From: Bacillus safensis FO-36b | GTDB lineage: Bacteria; Bacillota; Bacilli; Bacillales; Bacillaceae | Length of the DNA stretch: 64,000 nucleotides | Reading direction: 5' to 3' | Assembly: GCF_000691165.1 (NCBI RefSeq) | Contig: NZ_ASJD01000008.1 | Span: 1 to 64,000, forward strand | In this document: positions 33,461 through 41,851 of the stretch, piece after piece | Layout of the letters: each line of letters begins with the position of its first letter | How positions within the stretch are numbered: the stretch's first letter is position 1 | Translations under genes and position numbers: made by a program | The notes under the pieces: model-generated | What the model was told of the DNA's origin: nothing | The model's database searches: none | The model's input: only the letters and a program-made list of their open reading frames with translations

Positions 33461-33513
33461 CAAACATAGGTTCGAAAAAACGTTTGACAGAAACGTTTGT
33501 TCGTATTTATAAT
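33461..33513. promoter_or_regulatory. LexA boxes and yneA promoter
   Basis: Three near-consensus boxes (CGAAC-N4-GTTCG): 33461-33474 (CAAACATAGGTTCG), 33473-33486 (CGAAAAAACGTTTG) and 33490-33503 (GAAACGTTTGTTCG). The last lies between -35 TTGACA (33484-33489) and -10 TATAAT (33508-33513, 18-bp spacer) of yneA, giving direct occlusion. Confidence 0.88.
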
Positions 33514-33560
33514 GAGAGACAGAAAGAGCGAACACACATTCTATTAGGAGAGATGACATT

Positions 33561-34537
<977 letters not shown>

Positions 34538-34606
34538 AGCGTGATTTGTTGTCAAAATGATTGATATTTAGTAGTATGTAGAGAAAATGCTTTAAAGGAG
34601 TTTGTC

Positions 34607-34837
34607 ATGATTTCTAAAGAACAGCTTTCAAGAATAAATGAGCTTTCAAAAAAGTCGAAAGAAACCGGTTTATCAGACGCTGAAAAAACAGAACAAAAGC
34701 AGTTGAGAGAAGAGTATTTAAAAGCTTTTCGTTCTTCTATGAAAAATACACTTAAAACTGTCAAAATCGTTGACCCTGAAGGAAACGATGTCACACCAGA
34801 AAAATTAAAAAGAGAAAAAGATCAGAACCTTCATTAA
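34607..34837 (+). CDS. ynzC: YnzC, UPF0291/DUF896 small SOS-operon protein
   Basis: 76 residues, highly charged. The family pattern is LSRINELSKKSKETGLSDAE followed by EQKQLREEYLKAFR. B. subtilis YnzC is a helical-hairpin protein of the yneAB-ynzC operon. It begins 69 bases after yneB with AAAGGAG; a terminator follows (34857-34892). Confidence 0.95.
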   Translation: MISKEQLSRINELSKKSKETGLSDAEKTEQKQLREEYLKAFRSSMKNTLKTVKIVDPEGNDVTPEKLKREKDQNLH

Positions 34838-34856
34838 GGCTGTGATTTCTTGAATT

Positions 34857-34892
34857 TTGAAAAGATGGGAAGAATATTCTCGTCTTTTTTCA
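34857..34892 (+). terminator. Terminator of yneA-yneB-ynzC
   Basis: Imperfect stem AAAAGATGGGAAGAAT / ATTCTCGTCTTTTTT with T run. Confidence 0.65.
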
Positions 34893-34962
34893 TATTTGCA
34901 TAACTTTTTAGGTGATCGATAAACTAAATGTGACAAAATCCTTCTTTTTCAGCGTGAAATAG

Positions 34963-34991
34963 TTGTGAAAAAAGGACAGTAGATTTATGAT
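34963..34991 (+). promoter_or_regulatory. Sigma-A promoter of tkt
   Basis: -35 TTGTGA (34963-34968), 17-bp spacer, -10 TATGAT (34986-34991). Confidence 0.65.
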
Positions 34992-35024
34992 AATGGTGTA
35001 CACAAGATACGGAAGGGGATTTAT

Positions 35025-37028
35025 ATGGAAACGATTGAATTGAAATCTATTGCAACAATACGTACTCTCTCCATAGACGCAATTGAAAAAGCGAATTCCG
35101 GTCACCCAGGAATGCCGATGGGTGCTGCACCAATGGCATACGCTTTATGGACGAATCACTTAAACGTAAGTCCGCAAAATCCAAATTGGTTTAACAGAGA
35201 CCGCTTTGTTTTATCTGCGGGCCATGGTTCTATGCTTCTATACAGCATGCTTCATTTAAGCGGATACAATCTGAGCATTGAAGATTTAAAACAATTCCGC
35301 CAATGGGGAAGCAAAACACCTGGACATCCTGAATTTGGACACACAGAAGGCGTAGACGCGACAACGGGTCCACTAGGCCAGGGAATTGCTATGGCAGTAG
35401 GAATGGCACTTGCAGAAAGACATCTTGCGGAAACGTATAACAAAGACAACTTTCATGTTGTAGACCACTATACATACAGCATTTGCGGAGATGGAGACTT
35501 AATGGAGGGAATTTCCTCTGAAGCAGCTTCACTTGCTGGTCATTTAGGCTTAGGCCGTTTAATCGTTCTTTACGATTCAAATGACATTTCTTTAGATGGC
35601 GATTTAGATCGTTCATTCTCTGAAAATGTGAAGAATCGTTTTGAAGCGATGAACTGGGAAGTTCTTTACGTGAAAGACGGCAATAACATCGAAGAAGTAA
35701 CAGCTGCTATTGAAAAGGCGAAGCAAAGCACAGACAGACCTACATTAATCGAAGTGAAAACAACGATCGGTTTCGGATCTCCAAACCGTGCGGGAACGTC
35801 TGGTGTGCATGGTGCACCGCTTGGCAGCGAGGAAGCAAAGCTGACGAAGGAAGCTTACTCTTGGACGTTTGAAGAAGATTTCCATGTACCTTCTGAAGTG
35901 TACGATCATTTCAAAGAAGCTGTCAAAGACGCTGGACAGAAAAAAGAAGCAGCGTGGAATGAATTGTTTGCGCAATACGAAAAAGAATATCCAGAGCTGG
36001 CAGCACAGCTGAAGCTTGCGATTGAAGGAAAGCTTCCTGAGAATTGGGATCAAGAAATTCCTGTTTATGAAGCAGGTTCAAGCCTTGCTTCCCGCGCATC
36101 TTCAGGTGAAGTGTTAAATGGCATTGCAAAGCAAGTACCTTTCTTTATTGGCGGGTCTGCTGACCTTGCTGGATCAAATAAAACAACGATTAAAAACACA
36201 GATGATTTCGGGAAAAATAATTATGCCGGCAAAAACATTTGGTTCGGTGTCAGAGAATTTGCAATGGGTGCAGCGCTCAATGGTATGGCACTTCACGGCG
36301 GTCTTCGTGTATTCGGCGGAACGTTCTTTGTTTTCTCAGATTACTTAAGACCAGCGATTCGTCTTGCTGCCTTAATGGGACTTCCAGTCACTTACGTCTT
36401 TACTCATGATAGTATCGCTGTTGGTGAAGATGGTCCAACGCATGAACCGGTTGAACAGCTTGCTTCACTGCGTGCGATGCCTAATCTTTCCGTTATCCGC
36501 CCAGCAGATGGAAATGAAACAGCTGCAGCGTGGAAACTAGCTGTATCTTCAACGGATAAACCGACAGCACTAGTTCTTACTCGTCAAAACCTTCCAACAA
36601 TTGACCAGGCACCAGAGAAGGCATATGAGGGAGTAGAAAAAGGTGGATACGTTGTGGTTGAAGCAGCTGATGCACAGCCGGAAGCACTTCTACTCGCTTC
36701 AGGATCTGAGGTTGGTTTAGCCATTGAAGCACAAAAGGCACTTGAAAAAGAAGGTATCCGCGCGTCTGTTGTCAGCCTTCCTGCATGGGATCGCTTCGAT
36801 CAGCAGTCAGACGAATACAAAGAATCCGTTCTTCCTAAAGCAGTACGTGCACGTATTGCAATTGAAATGGGTGCTTCACTTGGCTGGGAGCGTTACACGG
36901 GGCTTGATGGTGACGTGATTGCAATTGATAAATTTGGCGCTTCTGCACCAGGAGAAACCATTATCGAGAAATACGGCTTTACTGTCAGCAATGTAGTCAG
37001 CCGTGTGAAAGCGAAGCTGAATAAATAA
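35025..37028 (+). CDS. tkt: Transketolase
   Basis: 667 residues, full length. N-terminal TPP domain with [18 protein letters not shown] and the GDG...N-type motif ([15 protein letters not shown]). Central pyrimidine-binding domain ([35 protein letters not shown]). C-terminal transketolase domain. Transfers two-carbon units between sugar phosphates in the non-oxidative pentose phosphate pathway. Same position as in B. subtilis, between ynzC and sirA. Confidence 0.98.
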   Translation: METIELKSIATIRTLSIDAIEKANSGHPGMPMGAAPMAYALWTNHLNVSPQNPNWFNRDRFVLSAGHGSMLLYSMLHLSGYNLSIEDLKQFRQWGSKTPGHPEFGHTEGVDATTGPLGQGIAMAVGMALAERHLAETYNKDNFHVVDHYTYSICGDGDLMEGISSEAASLAGHLGLGRLIVLYDSNDISLDGDLDRSFSENVKNRFEAMNWEVLYVKDGNNIEEVTAAIEKAKQSTDRPTLIEVKTTIGFGSPNRAGTSGVHGAPLGSEEAKLTKEAYSWTFEEDFHVPSEVYDHFKEAVKDAGQKKEAAWNELFAQYEKEYPELAAQLKLAIEGKLPENWDQEIPVYEAGSSLASRASSGEVLNGIAKQVPFFIGGSADLAGSNKTTIKNTDDFGKNNYAGKNIWFGVREFAMGAALNGMALHGGLRVFGGTFFVFSDYLRPAIRLAALMGLPVTYVFTHDSIAVGEDGPTHEPVEQLASLRAMPNLSVIRPADGNETAAAWKLAVSSTDKPTALVLTRQNLPTIDQAPEKAYEGVEKGGYVVVEAADAQPEALLLASGSEVGLAIEAQKALEKEGIRASVVSLPAWDRFDQQSDEYKESVLPKAVRARIAIEMGASLGWERYTGLDGDVIAIDKFGASAPGETIIEKYGFTVSNVVSRVKAKLNK

Positions 37029-37062
37029 ACGAACTCCAAGCATCATGCTTTTTTGCTATCTG

Positions 37063-37103
37063 TTTGCAGAGCATTTTCATCCGCTCTGCAAACTTTTTTC
37101 TTT
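37063..37103 (+). terminator. Terminator of tkt
   Basis: GTTTGCAGAGC / GCTCTGCAAAC stem, loop ATTTTCATCC, then CTTTTTTC. Confidence 0.85.
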
Positions 37104-37174
37104 TTTCTTGTTTTTTTGACAAAACTAGTTTCTTCTTGCTTCATATATAGACAATTCTTTCTTTCACATTTTTG

Positions 37175-37205
37175 TATAATACAAGCAATAAACGAGATTG
37201 ACGAA
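37175..37205 (+). promoter_or_regulatory. sirA promoter -10 and Spo0A-box-like site
   Basis: -10 TATAAT (37175-37180) with no good -35, and TTGACGAA (37198-37205) resembling the 0A box TGNCGAA. In B. subtilis sirA is under Spo0A control. Confidence 0.5.
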
Positions 37206-37226
37206 ATGTGAAAGGAAGGGATAGAC

Positions 37227-37673
37227 ATGGAACGTCATTATTATATTTATTGGATTGAGGATGAATTTGCGCATCACTATTTTGGCAGAGAATCGATTTT
37301 GTTTCATTTGTTTGAGTCGTTACATTGGACGAACCGCACTGACGATGAACTTGTAATGCTTGTGAAGCAAGTGGATTATGTGACGAAACGAATCCCTGCT
37401 TTTCATATGCACCAGCGTCTAATGAATAACTTAACGAACATTCACTATACACAAATAGGCTCGATTTACAGCGCTTCCTTACCAGATGGAAAAGGAACTG
37501 CAGCATTTATTATTAAAGACCGGTATATTCAAATGTCTGCCACTGGCAGTTATGAGGCAGAAGCGGTGTTTTTTGAAGTGCTGAGAAAAATCAGCCCTTG
37601 TTTTCTTGCGATGGACTTTAGTTCAAAGAAACACGGATGGCTCAATCCAGTAAAAGTGAGGAATTTTGTTTAA
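37227..37673 (+). CDS. sirA: SirA, sporulation inhibitor of DNA replication
   Basis: 148 residues beginning MERHYYIYWIEDEFAHHYFG, which fits B. subtilis SirA (YneE). SirA binds domain I of DnaA and stops new rounds of replication in cells entering sporulation. GGAAGGGA precedes ATG 37227. Located between tkt and yneF as in B. subtilis. Confidence 0.93.
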   Translation: MERHYYIYWIEDEFAHHYFGRESILFHLFESLHWTNRTDDELVMLVKQVDYVTKRIPAFHMHQRLMNNLTNIHYTQIGSIYSASLPDGKGTAAFIIKDRYIQMSATGSYEAEAVFFEVLRKISPCFLAMDFSSKKHGWLNPVKVRNFV

Positions 37674-37757
37674 AAAAATAAAATTGAACGTGAAATGTTG
37701 TATAATAGCCTTTTGTTTAGTACACTTTATACGAGACAACATGAAGGAGGAAGAATT

Positions 37758-37976
37758 ATGGATTTATGGGTTGTCATCCTTGTAGGCGTTGTTGCACTGC
37801 TTGCAGGAGTTGCACTCGGATTCTTTATTGCTCGTAAGTATATGATGAGCTATTTGAAAAAGAATCCACCGATTAATGAACAAATGCTTCGAATGATGAT
37901 GATGCAAATGGGCATGAAACCGTCCCAGAAGAAAATCAATCAAATGATGAAAGCCATGAACAACCAAGCGAAATAA
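37758..37976 (+). CDS. yneF: YneF, UPF0154 small membrane protein
   Basis: 72 residues from ATG 37758 with GAAGGAGGAAG upstream. One N-terminal transmembrane helix ([20 protein letters not shown]), then a Met-rich amphipathic tail ([20 protein letters not shown]), the UPF0154 signature. Function unknown; conserved across Firmicutes. Confidence 0.95.
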   Translation: MDLWVVILVGVVALLAGVALGFFIARKYMMSYLKKNPPINEQMLRMMMMQMGMKPSQKKINQMMKAMNNQAK

Positions 37977-38135
37977 TACGTACGATATTATGATCATAGA
38001 TGGAACATGGTTTTAAAGAATGGACAAGCATTGTCCTTTCTTTATTCAATTCACCTTCATCAGACGCTTAAAACCACTGTACTTGCATGAATGAAGCAGG
38101 GAAGGTGGTTTTTATTATGGCGTCAAGAGTATGTA

Positions 38136-38176
38136 AAAAACAAAAAACCCCTATGTCAGAGGTTTTTGTTTCGTTT
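38136..38176 (+). terminator. Terminator downstream of yneF
   Basis: AAACAAAAAACC pairs with GGTTTTTGTTT. An additional hairpin with CCAC/GTGG ends lies just upstream (38073-38117). Nothing else is recognisable between yneF and ynzD. Confidence 0.6.
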
Positions 38177-38237
38177 ATGGTCACACATATCAACTGTTCT
38201 AAAAATGGTGCGGCATGTTTGATATCATGAAGTATGA

Positions 38238-38411
38238 TTAGTTGGCTGAGTTTGAGTGTAAGTGTCGTTGATATTGTAAGAGGAGATGATCTAGCTGCTG
38301 GCTATGTTCGATGGTCACTGTTGATGTCATCCCATTATGCAAGACAACTTTCATCAGCTCTTCTCTTTTTTCTTCGATTTGAGTTAATAATGATGTTTTT
38401 ACCAAAGTCAT
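38238..38411 (-). CDS. ynzD: YnzD, Spo0E-like Spo0A phosphatase
   Basis: About 57 residues (start at ATG 38411; ATG 38426 and a TTG at 38405 are alternatives, GAAAGGA being best spaced for the TTG). Spo0E-family helical hairpin: LLTQIEEKREELMKV and the signature SQQLDHLLLQYQ. Such proteins dephosphorylate Spo0A-P and delay sporulation. Position between yneF and ccdA, opposite strand, matches B. subtilis ynzD. Confidence 0.85.
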   Translation of the reverse strand: MTLVKTSLLTQIEEKREELMKVVLHNGMTSTVTIEHSQQLDHLLLQYQRHLHSNSAN

Positions 38412-38619
38412 GTTCCTTTCATGCAAATCTTGATAAAAAGAATCGATTCTATTATATCCATTTTAAGGTTTATTTTCAAATTTAAAGGATTCATTATCTT
38501 GATGTCAAATTAAATTATATAAGGTTTTAAGAGAATAGACCATCTTTATTGAGGTGATGTAAAAAAAATGAAATGATTTTGTCATCTCTTATTGTATATT
38601 GTAAGAAGGGGGTGTTCTT

Positions 38620-39327
38620 TTGACAGATTTGAATTACTTTTTAGCATTTGGAGCAGGATTTCTTTCTTTTATTTCACCGTGCTGTCTGCCGCTTTATCCA
38701 GCATTTTTATCGTATATTACGGGCGTTAGTATAGATGAAGTGAAATCCGAGAAGGTGATGCTGAGAAGAAGAAGTCTGCTTCATACTTTATTCTTTTTAG
38801 TTGGGTTCTCTATTATATTTATTGCGATTGGCTTTGGGACATCGTTTGTCGGGAAGTTTTTTAATGATTATCATCAAGCGATTCGTCAAATTGGAGCCAT
38901 CCTCATTATTTTCTTTGGTTTTATGACTCTTGGTGTATTCAAGCCCTCTTTTCTCATGGGCGAAAAGAGAATCCAGTTCAAAAATCGTCCTGCTGGTTTT
39001 TTTGGATCCATTCTCATCGGAATGGGCTTTGCCGCTGGATGGACACCTTGTACAGGACCTATTTTATCTGCTGTCATCACACTGGCGAGTAACAATCCTG
39101 AGTCGGCGGTCATGTATATGATTGCGTATGTATTCGGATTTGCCGTCCCGTTTTTTATTCTCTCCTTTTTCATTACGAAAATGGCGTGGATCAGAAAACG
39201 TCAGCAGCTCATCATGCGAATTGGCGGAATCATTATGATTGTGGTAGGGATTTTGCTGTTCTTTGATCTTCTGACATGGATTATCATCATGTTCTCATCA
39301 TTGTTTGGCGGCTTTACAGGCTTTTGA
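38620..39327 (+). CDS. ccdA: CcdA, thiol-disulfide transmembrane electron carrier
   Basis: 235 residues from TTG 38620 behind AAGGGGGTG. Six membrane segments. Redox cysteines are in [16 protein letters not shown] and [15 protein letters not shown]. CcdA passes electrons from cytoplasmic thioredoxin to extracytoplasmic ResA/StoA for cytochrome c maturation and spore cortex synthesis. Confidence 0.96.
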   Translation: MTDLNYFLAFGAGFLSFISPCCLPLYPAFLSYITGVSIDEVKSEKVMLRRRSLLHTLFFLVGFSIIFIAIGFGTSFVGKFFNDYHQAIRQIGAILIIFFGFMTLGVFKPSFLMGEKRIQFKNRPAGFFGSILIGMGFAAGWTPCTGPILSAVITLASNNPESAVMYMIAYVFGFAVPFFILSFFITKMAWIRKRQQLIMRIGGIIMIVVGILLFFDLLTWIIIMFSSLFGGFTGF

Positions 39328-39421
39328 AATCGTTTTCTACAGTCGCGGCGAATGGTTTTTTTTCGTCAATTGGAGTATATTATACATAGGCTGACCTTAA
39401 AGAATAAAGGAATGATTTGAT

Positions 39422-39904
39422 ATGATGATCTTGATCTCTTCTATAATTGCGGTATGTATGGCGGTGGCCGTCATGTTTATTCGCATTAAGTCATCTGCAA
39501 AACCTGCAACTGCGAAAAAAATTATTTTACCTCCTATTTTCATGAGCACTGGCGCACTGATGTTTTTTGTTCCTATGTTTCGGGTAACTGGAGCTGAATT
39601 TCTAGAAGCGATCACAGTGGGGATGTTTTTCTCTATATTTTTAATCAAAACATCGAAGTTTGAAATTAGAGGTAATGACATCTACTTAAAACGGTCAAAA
39701 GCATTTGTGTTCATTCTCATTGGACTTCTTGTCCTTCGTATCGGGATGAAGACCATCTTGAGTTCTTCTATTGATTATGGTTCATTAAGCGGGATGTTTT
39801 GGATTCTTGCCTTTGGCATGATCGTGCCTTGGCGGGTTGCCATGTATTTATCGTTTAGAAAGCTGTCTAAACAATTAGATCCGCAGCAGATTCAAATGAA
39901 TTAA
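39422..39904 (+). CDS. ccdC: CcdC (YneJ), membrane protein of the ccdA locus
   Basis: 160 residues with about four membrane segments (PPIFMSTGALMFFVPMFRV; AFVFILIGLLVLRIGMK; GMFWILAFGMIVPWRVAMYL). Matches the CcdC/YneJ family (DUF1453), linked to but not essential for cytochrome c synthesis. In B. subtilis the CheY-like yneI lies between ccdA and yneJ; here only 94 non-coding bases separate them, so yneI is missing. Confidence 0.9.
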   Translation: MMILISSIIAVCMAVAVMFIRIKSSAKPATAKKIILPPIFMSTGALMFFVPMFRVTGAEFLEAITVGMFFSIFLIKTSKFEIRGNDIYLKRSKAFVFILIGLLVLRIGMKTILSSSIDYGSLSGMFWILAFGMIVPWRVAMYLSFRKLSKQLDPQQIQMN

Positions 39905-39930
39905 ACCTCCTTTTAATAAAGGAGGTTACA
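39904..39930. terminator. Terminator after ccdC (first copy of a duplicated hairpin)
   Basis: AACCTCCTTT-TAAT-AAAGGAGGTT (39904-39927). Nearly the same hairpin occurs at 40106-40128 on the other side of a repeat element. Confidence 0.85.
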
Positions 39931-40105
39931 TATTGTTGACAAAGGGCTAAAATGATCTTTTATTTTAGCCCTTTGTCTTCTATTCAGCGTTATTGAAAAC
40001 CTTTGAAGTCTAGGAAGGACGAGCACTGGCGCGGAGCGAATTTAACATACGTGAGCACCAGCGCGCAGGACTGACAAAGAATGCGAGGGTTTGTCTAAAC
40101 GCTGA
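39928..40105 (+). repeat. Dispersed structured repeat element, intact copy 2 (178 bp)
   Basis: Starts with hairpin GACAAAGGGCTAAAA / TTTTAGCCCTTTGTC (39938-39977), followed by a domain closed by CAGCGTT (39984-39990) and AACGCTG (40098-40104). Inside are two imperfect direct copies GAGCACTGGCGCGGAG (40021-40036) and GAGCACCAGCGCGCAG (40053-40068). A truncated copy lies at 14513-14636. Strong structure and lack of coding frames suggest a structured RNA or a small mobile element. It may match the ~190-bp repeats described in the B. subtilis genome (from memory). Confidence 0.8.
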
Positions 40106-40130
40106 AACCTCCTTTATAAAAGGAGGTTAT
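40106..40130. terminator. Terminator of yneK (second copy of the ccdC hairpin)
   Basis: AACCTCCTTT-ATA-AAAGGAGGTT (40106-40128), overlapping the yneK stop. Confidence 0.8.
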
Positions 40131-40555
40131 TTTAATAACGATTCATATGGCGAGTGATCAATGTTTTTTTCTTGAAGGCGCTTCAGTAAAAACTTATGAT
40201 CCCGCTTTGGTGTGGCCATAATGTAGCCGCGAATGATTAAGTCTAAATTAATGCTGGCAGCCTGTTCTTTTAATGCCAGCTCACCGATTTTACCTGCAAT
40301 TTTTTCTTTGGCAACATCTCTAAACAGCTCTGGAACAGGTAATACGAGTTCATTTAACAGCTGTTTGTCCTCATCCCGCCATAGGTGAAGGCTCTTTTGA
40401 ATATATTCATCCTGCCAATCAAGCTCTGATTTCCCATCTTCCTTTGGCAATCGTTTTAAAAACTTGCGAAACATAAAAAAGCCACCGATTGCGAGTAATC
40501 CGATCATCACTGTACCCCAAAATAAAATGAACCACAAAAACCAGCCGCTTAACAT
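40127..40555 (-). CDS. yneK: YneK (DUF2621)
   Basis: 142 residues. N-terminal membrane anchor (LWFILFWGTVMIGLLAIGGF; preceded by MLSGWF), then a cytoplasmic helical domain starting RLPKEDGKSELDWQDEYIQK, with VPELFRDVAKEKIAGKIGELA. DUF2621 is found only in Bacillus relatives; function unknown. Same order as B. subtilis (ccdC-yneK-cotM). Confidence 0.9.
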   Translation of the reverse strand: MLSGWFLWFILFWGTVMIGLLAIGGFFMFRKFLKRLPKEDGKSELDWQDEYIQKSLHLWRDEDKQLLNELVLPVPELFRDVAKEKIAGKIGELALKEQAASINLDLIIRGYIMATPKRDHKFLLKRLQEKNIDHSPYESLLK

Positions 40556-40790
40556 GTTCTCACTCCTTATACCCCTTATCTCTCTATTTTATATTACATG
40601 AAGAGAGGATAGAAGAAAATAACAAAAATGTATGTCTATGATCTCTATAAATGCCCTTTTTCATTGATAGCCGCCCATTTACTAGAATGACCCAAACCAA
40701 TTAATAGAAAAAGAATACATTATCATATAGCGACTCTACTATTTGGCCATGGTGGTTCGCAAAAGGTATTGACTTGAAACGAACGGGAAG

Positions 40791-40820
40791 AGAGCCCACC
40801 TATATAAAGGTGGGCTCTTA
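40791..40820 (-). terminator. Terminator of cotM
   Basis: AGAGCCCACC (40791-40800) / GGTGGGCTCT (40809-40818), loop TATATAAA, at the end of the minus-strand cotM gene. Confidence 0.8.
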
Positions 40821-41219
40821 ATGTTTGAAGTGCGGGATTTGAAAGGAAAATGCACCGTTTGGATGGTCGGAACATTTTTTAATTTTGATCGATATGACTT
40901 GGTTTTCATAATCTGTTTCAATGTCTTTGTCGTTTAAATAAAAAGGGAGCATCACGCTTTTTTCAATTGGCTGTTCGCCTTCACCATTTGCATGTTGTAC
41001 TGTGTAAGTCAACGTCAGCTCATGTCCAGCGAAGGTCAGCTTTACATCAGTGATCGATAAGGTGGAGACATCGATTTCGATAATATAATCACGGCTTGTT
41101 TCATAAAGATCAATTGGGAGGTGTTCATCATACCAGGCAAATGGATCATCCATTAAAACATTGAGCCAATCATCTATTTCAATAAAATCAGAGGAATTCG
41201 ATTGCTTTTCATTCTCCAT
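40818..41219 (-). CDS. cotM: CotM, spore outer coat protein of the small heat-shock (HSP20) family
   Basis: 133 residues from ATG 41219 with GGAGGAG upstream; a start at 41243 would precede that site. Alpha-crystallin-like beta-sandwich: LPIDLYETSRDYIIEIDVST and FAGHELTLTYTVQ, with VMLPFYLNDKDIETDYENQV. CotM is a mother-cell (sigma-K) coat protein in B. subtilis. Neighbours sspP and sspO are on the same strand, as in B. subtilis. Confidence 0.88.
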   Translation of the reverse strand: MENEKQSNSSDFIEIDDWLNVLMDDPFAWYDEHLPIDLYETSRDYIIEIDVSTLSITDVKLTFAGHELTLTYTVQHANGEGEQPIEKSVMLPFYLNDKDIETDYENQVISIKIKKCSDHPNGAFSFQIPHFKH

Positions 41220-41286
41220 AAACACTCCTCCATCACATCTCATAATAAATCATATGATGAAAATAGAAATGTGTGAAAGACCTAAA

Positions 41287-41312
41287 ACATCCCGTGTGGT
41301 CACGGGATGAGA
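41287..41312 (-). terminator. Terminator of sspO-sspP
   Basis: CATCCCGTG-TGGT-CACGGGATG, 9-bp perfect stem, with TTTT following on the minus strand. Confidence 0.75.
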
Positions 41313-41321
41313 GGGGGATAA

Positions 41322-41468
41322 TTACATATCATGATGAGAATTGTGCTTTTGTCTTGTATGGTTGCGGTTTTTCACTTTTTTACTGCCTGATAACGGCTCA
41401 GGCTGACCGCCTTGATGCTCCTTAGGAGAGTTTTGACGGATGTCTTTCCCTGTGTTTTTATTCGTCAT
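41322..41468 (-). CDS. sspP: SspP (CotL), small acid-soluble spore protein P
   Basis: 48 residues: [20 protein letters not shown], then [20 protein letters not shown] and HNSHHDM. The [17 protein letters not shown] segment fits what I recall of B. subtilis SspP. Expressed in the forespore with sspO as one unit from the sigma-G-like promoter at 41650-41680. Start ATG 41468 has AAGGAG upstream. Confidence 0.92.
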   Translation of the reverse strand: MTNKNTGKDIRQNSPKEHQGGQPEPLSGSKKVKNRNHTRQKHNSHHDM

Positions 41469-41484
41469 GATGTTTGGCTCCTTC

Positions 41485-41631
41485 TTATTGATTCTTTTTA
41501 CGTTTTTTATTGTTTTGCCTTTGTTCTTCTGTTAAAACGAGCTGATCATCTTCCGTATAGCCTGCGCCATTACCCTGGCTTTTGGCTGCGTTCATGCCAT
41601 TAATGACATGATTCGCTTTGCGTTTTGTCAT
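41485..41631 (-). CDS. sspO: SspO (CotK), small acid-soluble spore protein O
   Basis: 48 residues beginning [20 protein letters not shown] and containing [20 protein letters not shown], matching B. subtilis SspO. Minor forespore SASP. First gene of the sspO-sspP unit; ATG 41631 follows GAGGTGAT. sspP starts 16 bases after its stop. Confidence 0.93.
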   Translation of the reverse strand: MTKRKANHVINGMNAAKSQGNGAGYTEDDQLVLTEEQRQNNKKRKKNQ

Positions 41632-41649
41632 GTTTTATCACCTCATTTA

Positions 41650-41680
41650 TAGTATGAGCCCGCCCCGCTTCGTTTATGAA
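41650..41680 (-). promoter_or_regulatory. Sigma-G promoter of sspO-sspP
   Basis: Minus strand -35 TTCATA (41680-41675), 18-bp spacer, -10 CATACTA (41656-41650): an excellent match to forespore sigma-G promoters. Confidence 0.8.
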
Positions 41681-41699
41681 GAGTAATCATTTCCTAATG

Positions 41700-41714
41700 A
41701 TAAGTTAAACTTAT
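41700..41714 (+). promoter_or_regulatory. CcpC-type dyad upstream of citB
   Basis: ATAA-GTTAAAC-TTAT exactly fits the CcpC operator ATAA-N7-TTAT known upstream of citB. A half-like ATAA...TTAT pair (N8) follows at about 41722-41738. CcpC represses citB, relieved by citrate. Confidence 0.7.
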
Positions 41715-41851
41715 TGAATTTAATAAAAGCATTGTTATTTACTTATGTATGAATTTGTTTTAAGATGAAATTGTGAGAAAATTGTGGTGAAATACGACGA
41801 TTTTTCTGAGAATTGAAATTGATCTTGATCATCAAAAGGGGGATTTTGGAC

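Noticed and set aside
38234..38485. Plus-strand frame opposite ynzD
   Set aside because: Shadow frame; the minus strand encodes a clear Spo0E-like protein.
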